DNA from: an uncultured Bacteroidales bacterium
GTDB taxonomy: Bacteria; Bacteroidota; Bacteroidia; Bacteroidales; UBA11471
Assembly: GCA_944325415.1 (NCBI GenBank)
Contig: CALUZW010000011.1
Span: 1 to 64,000 of the forward strand
Direction: 5' to 3'
DNA length: 64,000 nucleotides
Numbering within the stretch: the stretch's first letter is position 1; each line of letters begins with the position of its first letter. Both the position numbers and the translations under genes were made by a program. Shown piece after piece: positions 43,763 through 52,289 of this stretch. Under the pieces are notes generated by a model that was not told where the DNA came from, did not search any database, and was given only the letters and a program-made list of their open reading frames with translations.

Positions 43763-44263
43763 CTATTTAAGCAGCGATTCGAGGGTGTAGTCGCCCTCTT
43801 CGGTTTCACAGCCGAGGAAACGCATCTCATCGCGTACTTTCTCTGGCGGGAAGGTAAAGTAGGTGCATACGGCCTTGGAGCAGAGTTCGTCCTTGTGGTT
43901 GTGTATGGTTGCTTCGAGAATGACGATGTTGCGCCGCTGCTCGACAATGTGTGCCCGCAATACGACGTAGGGGTCGGTCGTGTCGACCGATTTCAGGTAA
44001 CGGGTTTCCATTTTCGAGGTAACGCCGGTTGTCTGTAATTTGCGTAGAATCACCCAGGCACATATCTCGTCGAGCAGAACAGCCTGGATACCGCCATGCA
44101 ATGTATTTATCCAGCCCTGGTATTTGGCTTCGGGTCGCCATACGCTGACAACATCTTCGCCATCTTCATAAAATTCCATTTTTACGCCGGCCTCATTTCC
44201 GGGGGCACAGCCGAAGCAGTAATAACCCTCTTTGTGCAACCAGGGATTGATGATTTTTTTCAT
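43763..44263 (-). CDS. PaaI/hotdog-fold thioesterase family protein
   Basis: A 166-residue single hotdog-fold protein. The PaaI-type active region GWINTLHGGIQAVLLDE (about 50-66) holds the HGG loop and the catalytic-type Asp. A CFGC pair near the N-terminus (about 16-19) is typical of a subgroup of YiiD/PaaI-like proteins. It probably hydrolyses an acyl-CoA thioester; the substrate is unknown. It is 192 bp downstream of gldN, with its own promoter-like element at 44327. Confidence 0.85.
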   Translation of the reverse strand: MKKIINPWLHKEGYYCFGCAPGNEAGVKMEFYEDGEDVVSVWRPEAKYQGWINTLHGGIQAVLLDEICAWVILRKLQTTGVTSKMETRYLKSVDTTDPYVVLRAHIVEQRRNIVILEATIHNHKDELCSKAVCTYFTFPPEKVRDEMRFLGCETEEGDYTLESLLK

Positions 44264-44326
44264 ACTTGTCGATTGTTTCGTTTTCTGTACGTTTGAATTT
44301 TCCTCACCGATAGTATCGGGTGACTA

Positions 44327-44334
44327 CAAATGTA
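44327..44334 (-). promoter_or_regulatory. Promoter -7 element for the thioesterase gene
   Basis: TACATTTG on the minus strand, 63 bases before the start at 44263; no clear -33 TTTG. Confidence 0.42.
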
Positions 44335-44394
44335 GTTATTCTTTTGGTAATGGATACGGTTTTATCTTTTTTATCACAAGAGCCGTTTCATGCG

Positions 44395-44429
44395 CAGCGG
44401 CCTATATCTATGGCAGATACAGGCCGCTG
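44395..44429 (-). terminator. Inverted repeat downstream of gldN
   Basis: CAGCGGCCT and AGGCCGCTG form a perfect 9-bp stem with a 17-base loop, 27 bases after the gldN stop. No T-run follows, so it is a weak terminator candidate. Confidence 0.5.
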
Positions 44430-44455
44430 TGAAGGGGAACGTGTATTTATGTGTG

Positions 44456-45559
44456 TTATCGGGTACGGCGCACCGAGTAGGTGGGGGCAGCACTTCGGCT
44501 GCTACTGCTGTTGTTGCGTTTTACCGACTTGGTGCGGCTCTTCTTCGGTTCGTCGCTTTGAGCGGAGGAGCCTCTCGACGAGCGGGTCGATACTTTCTTT
44601 TCGGGCTCTGCTGCCTTGGCGTCGTCGGCCGATGCACTCACGGCTTTCTTTTCGGCTTTCGGTGTTTCCGCCGGGTTTTCAAGGTCTACCCAAAGGCTCC
44701 GGTCGAACTGGGCCAACTGGTTTTCTATGACCTGTCGGGCGCTGTCCTGGGCCTCGGGGGTGGGATAGAGCTGTATGAGCGACATGTTTTGCAGATTCTG
44801 TGTCTTATATATCTCTCCGTCGAACATACGCAGTTTGAAGAAGTCGTCGTAGGTGTAGTTGCGTATGTTGTTCTGGTTGTCGGTGATGATGTAATGTTGC
44901 GACAGATAGGGACGTATGTCGTCGTATCGGGCCCAGAACATGGGGTAGCGCACGGCTTCGCCTCCGAAGTCGCCTACGCGGTGCAGCACCGGACAGATGG
45001 CTTCGATGACGGGGTAGCAGGTCGAGGAGCGCTGGTCGAAAATCCATTTCTCCTTGACGTAGTACGACAGCACCTCGTTGCAGGGTACGTCGCTCTCCTC
45101 GATGATGTAGGTGTTGCGCTTGGCGGTGCGTCCGGCTTTCAACTCATACAAGATGTGGAAGCGTTCGAGCATCTCTTCGACTTTCACCTCGTATTCTTCG
45201 GTGAAGATTTCCCGGCCGTCGAGGTATTCATAGACTTTGATTTTGTTTGTCGCTACCAGTCCCAGCAGAATACGGAAGAGGTTCTCCTGTCCGTCAATAA
45301 TCTCTTCGGGGTAGTAGAGCGGCATGTTCTTCTCTTGCGTGAGGTCGATTTGCCGGTAGATGCCGCGGGTCCACGGAATATCGGCTTCGGAGGGCTCTCC
45401 GTTCTGGTAGAGAGTCTGGGCTCTGACTGTGAGGCCGTTTTTGTCGGTGCGGTTGGCCGTCGTGCTGCTGCGGCGCACAACCGTGTTTTGTGCTTCGCAT
45501 ACGGGAAGTATGGCGCACAGCCCGAGAAGAACCAGTATATGTTTTGCCGTGATTTTCAT
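44456..45559 (-). CDS. gldN: Type IX secretion protein GldN/PorN
   Basis: A 367-residue periplasmic protein with a signal peptide (1-23, CEAQ) that partners GldK in the outer-membrane-associated ring of the type IX secretion system. Family features include GIYRQIDLTQEKNMPLYYP (about 66-84), LFRILLGLVATNKIKVYEYLDG, and FWARYDDIRPYL. The last 70 residues (about 297-367) are low complexity, rich in Lys, Arg, Ser and Ala, and are beyond the conserved core. It is the last gene of porP-gldKLMN, 25 bp after gldM. Confidence 0.94.
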   Translation of the reverse strand: MKITAKHILVLLGLCAILPVCEAQNTVVRRSSTTANRTDKNGLTVRAQTLYQNGEPSEADIPWTRGIYRQIDLTQEKNMPLYYPEEIIDGQENLFRILLGLVATNKIKVYEYLDGREIFTEEYEVKVEEMLERFHILYELKAGRTAKRNTYIIEESDVPCNEVLSYYVKEKWIFDQRSSTCYPVIEAICPVLHRVGDFGGEAVRYPMFWARYDDIRPYLSQHYIITDNQNNIRNYTYDDFFKLRMFDGEIYKTQNLQNMSLIQLYPTPEAQDSARQVIENQLAQFDRSLWVDLENPAETPKAEKKAVSASADDAKAAEPEKKVSTRSSRGSSAQSDEPKKSRTKSVKRNNSSSSRSAAPTYSVRRTR

Positions 45560-45584
45560 AATCGTATGTTTCTTGTCGTTATAA

Positions 45585-47153
45585 TCAGTTTACAATAATC
45601 TCTATCGGGGAGAGGTCTCTCTCTATGCCGTCGGGACCGATAGCTCTGACGCGCGATATGTAGAAGCGTTTCCCGCGCGAGAGCCGGCGGAAGCTGTCTT
45701 TCTGCCGTTGGGAGAACCGGTTGCCGTCCGACACCTCAGGTATGGCGTTGCCCATCGAGTCGAAGAAGACCGTCTCGAAACTCAGCACCTTGTATTCGAC
45801 GTTGAGCAGGTCGTCGTCGATGGCGGCCTCGATGCCGGGAGCGGCAAGCAATCGTGCCTTGGCAAAGGGGCGGCCGCCCTTGTAGCGTTGCATGTTTCCG
45901 TTGTCGTCCTTATAGGCGATGTAGGGCATGGGGTCGGGCAGTTGCCGCACTCTGAATGTCGTGGTGTTTACCACCTGATTGCGGCCGTTCATCGATGCTG
46001 TCACGGTGATGACCACGTCCTGGCCCACCTTCGAGGGTTTTACCTGCCAGATGTCTCTGTCGCGGGTGATGCGTCCGCCCGTGGCGGTGGCCGATACGGC
46101 GTGGTTGGGGACGCCCGGTACCGAGATGCTCAGCGGGTTGTCAATGCCCGCATAGAGTACGTTCATCATCGTGGCCGATACGGTGGCCGAGGGGTCGACC
46201 ACGGTGTAGCTCGTGTGGAAGGGATGTTGGGTCGATGTGCCGTCGCCATGGGGCACTTCGAGATAGCCGTCGAGGGTATAGATTCCCGAACGGTTGCAGG
46301 TTACCTCGTAGAGCCCGTCTTTGCTGTTGCTCAGCTCTTCTCCATCGATATGGATGGTGGGCACCATTGTTGTGTCGATGGCGGCCAGTACGATGTTGGC
46401 CGAGTATTTTCCGCCGCGGATTACCGTCTTGGACGAGGGTATGACGTAGGCGTTGAGCTGGTTGACGCGCACGTCGCCGCTGTCGATATTTTTCAGCAGC
46501 GTGTGCAGAATTTCGCTTTCGGCCGAGCGCAGGTCGCTCTGTATCTTGGTGAGCAGGGTGATGGCCGCTATGACCGGCATGTTTTCAAAGTTGGCCTCCT
46601 CCCAGGTGGCTTTTTTCTCACCCACGGCGGTTTTCGACATCCGCGGGTAGAGATATTCGTTGATGAGGCGCTGCTTTACCGTGTCGCTTATCATCGTGTT
46701 GACCATTTCGCTGTATTCGATGAGAGCCTTGCGCAGTTTCTCACCTTCGCGGGTGGTAGGCGAGAGCATGATGAACGAGGCGGCTTCGAGGTCGTCCTGG
46801 CGTTCGATGTTGTTGACGTCGCCGTCTTTTCCGTCGGCCTCCCGCACGATGCGTAGTTTCAGGTGATCGATGTAGGTGTAGAGCGAGTCGGTGTGCTTGT
46901 GTACGGTGGTTGCTTTCCGGTACCATTCGCCCGATTTCTCGGGGTTGTTGTGGTAGTAAGTGGTGAGTTCGGCGTAGAGCGACTCATTCTGCACGGCGAC
47001 ATTCTCGGTCGTGCGCACGAGACCTTCCTCGACTTGGCGGAATCCGTTGAGCACGTCCGACGACACGTTCAGGGCCAGCATGGCGGTCAAGACGATATAC
47101 ATGAGGTTTATCATCTTCTGCCGGGGCGACATATTGGAGTTGTGTGATGCCAT
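45585..47153 (-). CDS. gldM: Type IX secretion/gliding motor protein GldM/PorM
   Basis: A 522-residue bitopic protein: a short cytoplasmic start (SPRQKMINLMYIV), one membrane helix (about 12-35, LTAMLALNVSSDVL) and a long periplasmic part of four domains (helical D1, then beta-rich D2-D4, e.g. GGKYSANIVLAAIDTT and VPGVPNHAVSATATGG). With GldL it forms the proton-driven motor that spans the periplasm and powers the secretion system. Length is normal. It begins 18 bp after gldL. Confidence 0.95.
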   Translation of the reverse strand: MASHNSNMSPRQKMINLMYIVLTAMLALNVSSDVLNGFRQVEEGLVRTTENVAVQNESLYAELTTYYHNNPEKSGEWYRKATTVHKHTDSLYTYIDHLKLRIVREADGKDGDVNNIERQDDLEAASFIMLSPTTREGEKLRKALIEYSEMVNTMISDTVKQRLINEYLYPRMSKTAVGEKKATWEEANFENMPVIAAITLLTKIQSDLRSAESEILHTLLKNIDSGDVRVNQLNAYVIPSSKTVIRGGKYSANIVLAAIDTTMVPTIHIDGEELSNSKDGLYEVTCNRSGIYTLDGYLEVPHGDGTSTQHPFHTSYTVVDPSATVSATMMNVLYAGIDNPLSISVPGVPNHAVSATATGGRITRDRDIWQVKPSKVGQDVVITVTASMNGRNQVVNTTTFRVRQLPDPMPYIAYKDDNGNMQRYKGGRPFAKARLLAAPGIEAAIDDDLLNVEYKVLSFETVFFDSMGNAIPEVSDGNRFSQRQKDSFRRLSRGKRFYISRVRAIGPDGIERDLSPIEIIVN

Positions 47154-47171
47154 AGTCCGTTGTGCTGGTGG

Positions 47172-48155
47172 TTATGCGTTGGGTTGTGTGTCTTTGTCGT
47201 TGTCGGTGGCCGGTTGTTGCGGCTGTTCTTGTCGGGGCGACGGGTTATACATGTTGATGGTCATGGCCGTGAGCATATTGCGGTATACGGCGTTGAGCTG
47301 GGCCATGTATTGGGTCATCTTTTCTACCTCTTCGCAGTAGCGTGAACTGTCTTGCATCGAGTCTTCGTACATTTGGCGAATGTTGCGCAGCCCTACGTTT
47401 ACACGGTCGATGTTGTCGAGTTGCGAGCTGATGCCTTTCAACTGTATCTCGTAAATCGTGTTCAGTCCGGCAATGTTGCGGTTGAGCGATTCCATCTGTT
47501 CGACATATCCCTGCGTGTGTTGGGTGATGCCGTCGCTGTTGTCGGTGATGTGGCGGTAGGAGTTGAGCAGCAGGTTCGACACGTCGGTGAGCGACTGGGT
47601 GGCCTGGCGGAACTGCAACATTTGTTCCGAGATGGCGGCCATCTGGTCGAGATACTTCTGTGTGGCGTCGGTGAGTTCGGCCATGCGCGAAATCTGTTCG
47701 GCGGCTGCCGAGAGTTTCTGTATGCTTTCCGACAGATTCCTGGTGTCTTCTTCACTTACCTCGATATTCGAGGGGATACCGGCGATGCGTCGGGCGTCGG
47801 CACCCGAGACGGCTGTGTTTCCGTCGCCGGCCAGATTGCCGTTAACGACGATGCCTCCGCCGCCTTTGAAGTCGGGCCGGTCTTCGGGGTCTTTCGATGC
47901 CAGTACGGGGAATACCTCTTCCCAGTGGTATTCCTTGGCCGGGCGGTCAAATGCGGTGAGGATAAACATCAGGACCTCTACACCCATACCTATCGAGAGC
48001 ATGACGTTGCCTCCGGGGAGGTGCAGAATTTTGAAAAGGGCACCCCAGATGACGATGGCGGCACCTATACTGTATGCAAAGTTGAAAAACCGTTTTCCCG
48101 AGTCTCCCGAGAGGAATTTTTCGATGCTGTTTTTATATCTTTTATATTTTCCCAT
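47172..48155 (-). CDS. gldL: Type IX secretion motor protein GldL/PorL
   Basis: A 327-residue inner-membrane protein with two helices (about 22-43 and 50-70). The second contains GMGVEVLMFILTAF with Glu60, the position of the motor Glu in GldL of Flavobacterium, thought to take part in proton flow. The C-terminal cytoplasmic part (about 120-300) is largely helical, with repeated LSxQLDN- and MEQ-type segments suggesting coiled coil. A GGGGIVVNGN linker lies near 97-106. Start 48155 is the ATG giving MGKYKRYKN; an upstream ATG adds four residues. Confidence 0.95.
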   Translation of the reverse strand: MGKYKRYKNSIEKFLSGDSGKRFFNFAYSIGAAIVIWGALFKILHLPGGNVMLSIGMGVEVLMFILTAFDRPAKEYHWEEVFPVLASKDPEDRPDFKGGGGIVVNGNLAGDGNTAVSGADARRIAGIPSNIEVSEEDTRNLSESIQKLSAAAEQISRMAELTDATQKYLDQMAAISEQMLQFRQATQSLTDVSNLLLNSYRHITDNSDGITQHTQGYVEQMESLNRNIAGLNTIYEIQLKGISSQLDNIDRVNVGLRNIRQMYEDSMQDSSRYCEEVEKMTQYMAQLNAVYRNMLTAMTINMYNPSPRQEQPQQPATDNDKDTQPNA

Positions 48156-48182
48156 GATGGCTGACAAATTTTTTTTCGGTTC

Positions 48183-49598
48183 TTAATTTTTGCGTCCTTT
48201 GGCAAATCCTACCTGCGTGCGCACGCAGCGGAATCCGATGTAGGAGCGTTGCTCGTTCTGATATTCCCACATGCGTATGTCGGAGCGTATGAAGTTCGAT
48301 ACATCTTTCCACGAACCGCCGCGTACGATTTTCCGTTTCATGCGGTAGGGATCTTCTTTGGCGGCATTGTAGCGGAAGTCGGGGTTCATGTCGCTCGTGT
48401 AGCGGTCGACCGACTCGGTGTAGGCCGTGGCCGTCCATTCCGATACGTTGCCGGCCATGTCGTAGAGGCCGAACTCATTGGGCGGGTAGATGCCCACACG
48501 AGAGGTTATCAGATTGCCGTCTTGGAGGTAGTTTCCCTTCATGGGCTTGAAGTTGGCATAGAAACAGCCTTTGTCGGTGAGGGTGGCATTCTCGTCCCAC
48601 GGGTAGCTGTTCTCGCTCTTGCCGGCGCGTGCGGCATATTCCCACTCGGCCTCGGTCGGCAGACGGTAGGGTTCGACCATGCGGTCTTGTATCATGGCCG
48701 AGCGCAGGAGGTTGGTGCGCCATACGCAGAAAGCGTTGGCCTGCTCCCACGATACGCCTACCACCGGATAGTCGTTGTAGCCGGGGTGTGCAAAATACAT
48801 GCGCATATAGGGCTCGTTGTAGGCATTCTCAAAGTCGTTGACCCACACCGTCGTATCGGGGTAGATGTTGATGATGTAGGTGTTGAGAAAGTCAAATTCG
48901 CTCTGCCGCTGCCGTATGATGGTCTGCGTAACGATTTGTCCGTCGTCGTTGATAAAGGCCGTATCCTTTGAGATGAGAATCTCCTCGTTACCCGGAGTGA
49001 TGTCGGTGTTGAGTATGCGACGGGCCGGGTCCATGCGGTTGCGGCGCTTGGCTGCCTCGGTGTGGTTGTACACGTCGTAGCGGTAGTTGAGCTGGGTAAC
49101 GTCGAGAACCCGTTTCCCCGATATGGGGTCGATGCGGTAGACGCTCTCTATGGCTCGGGCCTCGTCTTCTGTGGGGTTGCGCCAGGGAATGGCTTTGGCC
49201 CAGTTGAGGTGGGGCGTTACGGGGTTTCCTTCGCGGTCTTCTTCGATTTTGAAGGTCTCATCGCCGCCGTAGGCCGGGTCGGCCAGCCGTTCGCGTATAA
49301 TGGAGTCGCGCACCCAATATACAAATTGTTTGTATTCCGAATTGGTGATTTCGGTATCGTCCATCCAGAAGGCATCGACCGAAATCGACCGGGCATTGGG
49401 GCGTGTGCCCCAGAGACTGTCGGTGTCGTTGTGCCCCATTTCAAAAGAACCTCTTTTCACAAGGACCATGCCGTAGGGGTTGGGTTCGCCCCAAGCCATA
49501 CCACCTACACCGGTGAGCTCACCTCCGTTGGAGCTTCCCGATGAGGCGCAGCTGCTCAAAATGGCGGCCAGGCCGAGGAATGAGATGTACCGTTTCAT
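48183..49598 (-). CDS. gldK: Type IX secretion lipoprotein GldK/PorK
   Basis: A 471-residue lipoprotein (ILSSC, lipid Cys near 17) with an FGE/SUMF1-type formylglycine-generating-like fold. Fold markers are MVLVKRGSFEMG (about 44-55), DDTEITNSEYKQFV, PVVGVSWEQANAFC, YRLPTEAEWEYAARAG and GNVSEWTA, ending with GFRCVRTQVG. In PorK/GldK the fold is structural: with GldN it forms the ring linking motor and translocon. It starts nine or so bases after porP; ATG 49598 is chosen over 49604. Confidence 0.95.
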   Translation of the reverse strand: MKRYISFLGLAAILSSCASSGSSNGGELTGVGGMAWGEPNPYGMVLVKRGSFEMGHNDTDSLWGTRPNARSISVDAFWMDDTEITNSEYKQFVYWVRDSIIRERLADPAYGGDETFKIEEDREGNPVTPHLNWAKAIPWRNPTEDEARAIESVYRIDPISGKRVLDVTQLNYRYDVYNHTEAAKRRNRMDPARRILNTDITPGNEEILISKDTAFINDDGQIVTQTIIRQRQSEFDFLNTYIINIYPDTTVWVNDFENAYNEPYMRMYFAHPGYNDYPVVGVSWEQANAFCVWRTNLLRSAMIQDRMVEPYRLPTEAEWEYAARAGKSENSYPWDENATLTDKGCFYANFKPMKGNYLQDGNLITSRVGIYPPNEFGLYDMAGNVSEWTATAYTESVDRYTSDMNPDFRYNAAKEDPYRMKRKIVRGGSWKDVSNFIRSDIRMWEYQNEQRSYIGFRCVRTQVGFAKGRKN

Positions 49599-49607
49599 AT
49601 ACATAGC

Positions 49608-50564
49608 TTATAGTATTCGTATGCTTTTATGTTTGTTTTTCTTTCCTTTCGACAGTTCGAGTTTCATGCTGTATCCCACAAATACTTCGTGGCTGCCGCT
49701 CGTGGCTTTCTGTATGGCCGATGTCGAGTAGTCGTAGGAGTATCCCAGCAGGAAGTTTTTAAATTCGCAGCCCGCCATGAAGATTACGGCCTCTTTCCAG
49801 CGGTAGGCCAATCCTCCCCAGATGAAGCGGTTGTATCTCAACCGCAGGGTCAGTTCGGCTTGCGTCATCTGGAAAGTTGTCTTCACCAACATCGACGGCT
49901 GCACTTCATATAACGCATTTCTCAGGGGAATATTGCCTCCTGCCATGAAATAATAGGCGCGGGTGATGGAGCCTTCATAGTTTTCGTCAAAAGATATGGT
50001 GGGTTGTGTGAGGTGTGTCGAGGATAGTCCGGCATAGAAATATTTATGGGTATAGTACACACCGAAACCCACATCGAAGGCCGTACCCTGCAATTCGGTG
50101 GTGGGTATGGCGTTGTCGGTCTGCTGATGGTAATCGCTTTCGGGAATAAATACTTCGGTGCCGTCGAATGTCTGGCTCACAAGTCCCAGTTGCAGGCCGA
50201 GACTCAGTTGCCCGCCCCACAGCCGCACCTTGTAGGCATATTGCAGGCCGAGTGAGGTGGTCTTGAAGAGTCCGTAACTGTCGTTGGCCAGCATCACCCC
50301 TACGCCGTGGTCGGCTCTGAGAAAGCGCAGCGGCATGTCGGCCAGTGCCAGGAACGACTTGGGGGCTCCCGGCATTCCCACCCATTGCTGGCGGGTGGCG
50401 GCGCGCAGGTTTAGTTTTTCGTATATACCGGCTGCTCCGGCGTTGTAATACGACGGCATGGCCCAATATTGGCTCAGTTGCGTGTCGTCTTGCGCCCGCA
50501 ACAGACCCATACTCGGCAGCACCATCAGCAGGAGGAGCAGGTATCGTTTATTTTTCATGCGCAT
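49608..50564 (-). CDS. porP: PorP/SprF-family type IX secretion membrane protein
   Basis: A 318-residue outer-membrane protein with signal peptide (1-24, GLLRAQ). The family start DDTQLSQYWAMPSYYNAGAAG (read as two motifs, QLSQYW and YYNAGAAG) is intact, followed by barrel strands with GVGVMLANDSYGLFKT and FWGGLAYRW-like patterns. PorP/SprF proteins are needed for secretion or surface attachment of cargo such as SprB in gliding species. As in Porphyromonas, it is the first gene of porP-gldKLMN. An in-frame ATG at 50558 is also possible. Confidence 0.93.
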   Translation of the reverse strand: MRMKNKRYLLLLLMVLPSMGLLRAQDDTQLSQYWAMPSYYNAGAAGIYEKLNLRAATRQQWVGMPGAPKSFLALADMPLRFLRADHGVGVMLANDSYGLFKTTSLGLQYAYKVRLWGGQLSLGLQLGLVSQTFDGTEVFIPESDYHQQTDNAIPTTELQGTAFDVGFGVYYTHKYFYAGLSSTHLTQPTISFDENYEGSITRAYYFMAGGNIPLRNALYEVQPSMLVKTTFQMTQAELTLRLRYNRFIWGGLAYRWKEAVIFMAGCEFKNFLLGYSYDYSTSAIQKATSGSHEVFVGYSMKLELSKGKKNKHKSIRIL

Positions 50565-50606
50565 GAATGGGGCACCGCTTTCCGGCGATGCTCAATCAAT
50601 AAACTC

Positions 50607-50643
50607 AAAAAGTGCCGATAAATTGTATCTATCGGCACTTTTT
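50607..50643 (-). terminator. Terminator after the small lipoprotein gene
   Basis: AAAAAGTGCCGATA pairs with TATCGGCACTTTTT around a nine-base loop, 22 bases after the minus-strand stop at 50665. Confidence 0.9.
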
Positions 50644-50664
50644 TCAATCTTTGCAATTGTTGGG

Positions 50665-51075
50665 CTATTTTCTTACCCACGTATCGGTTCTCGTTCCATA
50701 TTTGACCGAAGACCATTCAGCGGTCAATATCTGGTCGGTCAAGGCTTTTACAGAGTAGGTAAACGATGTGTTCACCGAGCCGTCGCTATTGTATATGATG
50801 CATACCAGCGTGCGGGAATCTTTCTCGTAAACCCAATTTCCTGTACCATCGTTTCTGATGGAGCTGGAACCGTAGTAAATGGCACAGCTGCCATCGGCAT
50901 TGAGAACGAGTGAGGGAGCAATGTTTCCCGTGAAATGCCATTCACCGATTATCATCTCGGCATTGTCGCTGCTACCGATTATGCCGAATTGTTCATCGTC
51001 TTTGCTGCATGAGGTGAAAGTCATGCTCAACAGAATGATCGCGCTGACCAGGAGCGATCGGAACATCGTTCTCAT
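50665..51075 (-). CDS. Small lipocalin-like lipoprotein, function unknown
   Basis: A 136-residue lipoprotein; the signal ends TFTSC (lipid Cys at 23). The mature part is a short all-beta domain: IIGEWHFTG (about 42-50), SCAIYYGSSS, GNWVYEKDSRTLVCIIYN and LTAEWSSVKYGTRT, the pattern of the lipocalin-like DUFs of Bacteroidetes. No catalytic residues are apparent. It has its own promoter element and terminator and so is likely a single-gene transcript. Confidence 0.78.
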   Translation of the reverse strand: MRTMFRSLLVSAIILLSMTFTSCSKDDEQFGIIGSSDNAEMIIGEWHFTGNIAPSLVLNADGSCAIYYGSSSIRNDGTGNWVYEKDSRTLVCIIYNSDGSVNTSFTYSVKALTDQILTAEWSSVKYGTRTDTWVRK

Positions 51076-51117
51076 GATAGTTTTTTGTTTTGATTATTAA
51101 ATGATGTATCAACGGCG

Positions 51118-51125
51118 CAAAGATA
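51118..51125 (-). promoter_or_regulatory. Promoter -7 element for the small lipoprotein gene
   Basis: TATCTTTG on the minus strand, 43 bases before the start at 51075. Confidence 0.5.
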
Positions 51126-51152
51126 GTGAAATGGCCGTGTGGCTGTCCTCTC

Positions 51153-51977
51153 TTAATCGATTTTTTTTAACCCTTTTTTAGGAGAATAGTCGATGGCCGA
51201 CGGATTGCCTTTGTAGGAAATTTCCCCGCTGCTCGATGTGCGGGCTGTCAGTTGGCCCGATACGTGGCAACTGATGTCGCCGGCCGAGCTGGCGGTTGCA
51301 TCTACGTCGACGGCTTCCATCTTCTTCGCGTTTATGTCGCCGGCACTCGATGTCTTGTAAATTGCCTTTTCGCACCGGCCCGAGAGTTCGATGTCGCCGC
51401 CGGAACTGGTCTTGGCCTCGATATGGGTGCAGGTAATCTCTTTCAGTTGGATATCCCCTGCCGAGCTGGCGTCGATATACAGGTCGGTGCAGGCGATGCC
51501 TTCGCCCTTGATGTCGCCAGCGCTGCTGGCTTTTATTTCTACTTTACCGGTGGTGGTCAGTCCGTTTTTCAGAACGATGTCGCCCGCGCTCGATGATTGG
51601 AAGCGTTGCACGGCGGGAGCCGATACGCGTACTACTTTTTGACATCTCCCTTTTATGCGGGTATGGCGTTCTACCCCTATGACCAGTGTTTCATCTTTTA
51701 CCTTGACGGTGATGTGGTCGATGATGTTGTCGGGAGCATAGACCTCGACCGTGGGTTCTCCTTCGGTCTGGGTGTAGACGACGTCTATTGCCGAACTGGC
51801 CTTTATGGCATTGAACTCTTCGACGGCAACGTTTTTTGTCTTGTAGGTTTTACTGGCTTTTATTGCCGTGTCGGCACTCTTGTCGTTGTTGCACGACGAG
51901 GCTATAATGGTGATGCACGATGTGTTGGCAAATAGCAGCATGGTTGTGAGTGCCAGTGCGATAGCAGTCTTTTTCAT
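51153..51977 (-). CDS. GIN-domain (DUF2807) beta-helix protein
   Basis: A 274-residue exported protein, probably a lipoprotein (Cys21 or Cys29). The mature part is a GIN (auto-transporter adhesin head-like) domain: starts VEEFNAIKASSAIDVVYTQ (about 50-68), and then repeats an SSAGDI or SSGGDI turn about every 19-23 residues (roughly 127, 150, 170, 190, 210, 232, and a variant SSSGEI near 251). These repeats make the rungs of a right-handed beta-helix. It is likely surface- or periplasm-exposed; no ligand is known. Confidence 0.9.
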   Translation of the reverse strand: MKKTAIALALTTMLLFANTSCITIIASSCNNDKSADTAIKASKTYKTKNVAVEEFNAIKASSAIDVVYTQTEGEPTVEVYAPDNIIDHITVKVKDETLVIGVERHTRIKGRCQKVVRVSAPAVQRFQSSSAGDIVLKNGLTTTGKVEIKASSAGDIKGEGIACTDLYIDASSAGDIQLKEITCTHIEAKTSSGGDIELSGRCEKAIYKTSSAGDINAKKMEAVDVDATASSAGDISCHVSGQLTARTSSSGEISYKGNPSAIDYSPKKGLKKID

Positions 51978-52138
51978 GGGGTGATAAGTTGTAATGGAAC
52001 AAATTAAAATCTTTTTTATGATTTAGACGAAGGCGCGCATCAAAAAGTTTCGGTGTCGGTTCAATTTTTTTGAAGAAATTATGGGGTCGTGTATTTATAT
52101 ACGAGTGCTTTTATTTCGTTTCATCGTTGTATTTATCG

Positions 52139-52174
52139 GCACAGCCCTACTCTTATATGAGAATAGGGCTGTGC
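52139..52174 (-). terminator. Stem-loop downstream of the GH127/146 gene
   Basis: CACAGCCCTA (52140-52149) pairs with TAGGGCTGTG (52164-52173), extended inward by a CTC/GAG pairing. It is the main feature of the 312-bp space 51978-52289; the rest is AT-rich and I see no gene in it. No long T-run follows. Confidence 0.6.
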
Positions 52175-52289
52175 GATATTACGTGCAGCATGAATTCCGT
52201 GTCGGTTTTCCCGCTGATAACGATACGCATTGGTGTGAGTATCCGATAACAAGGCAGACTGGTGACGTCTTGTTTTCTCCCCGGCCTGA

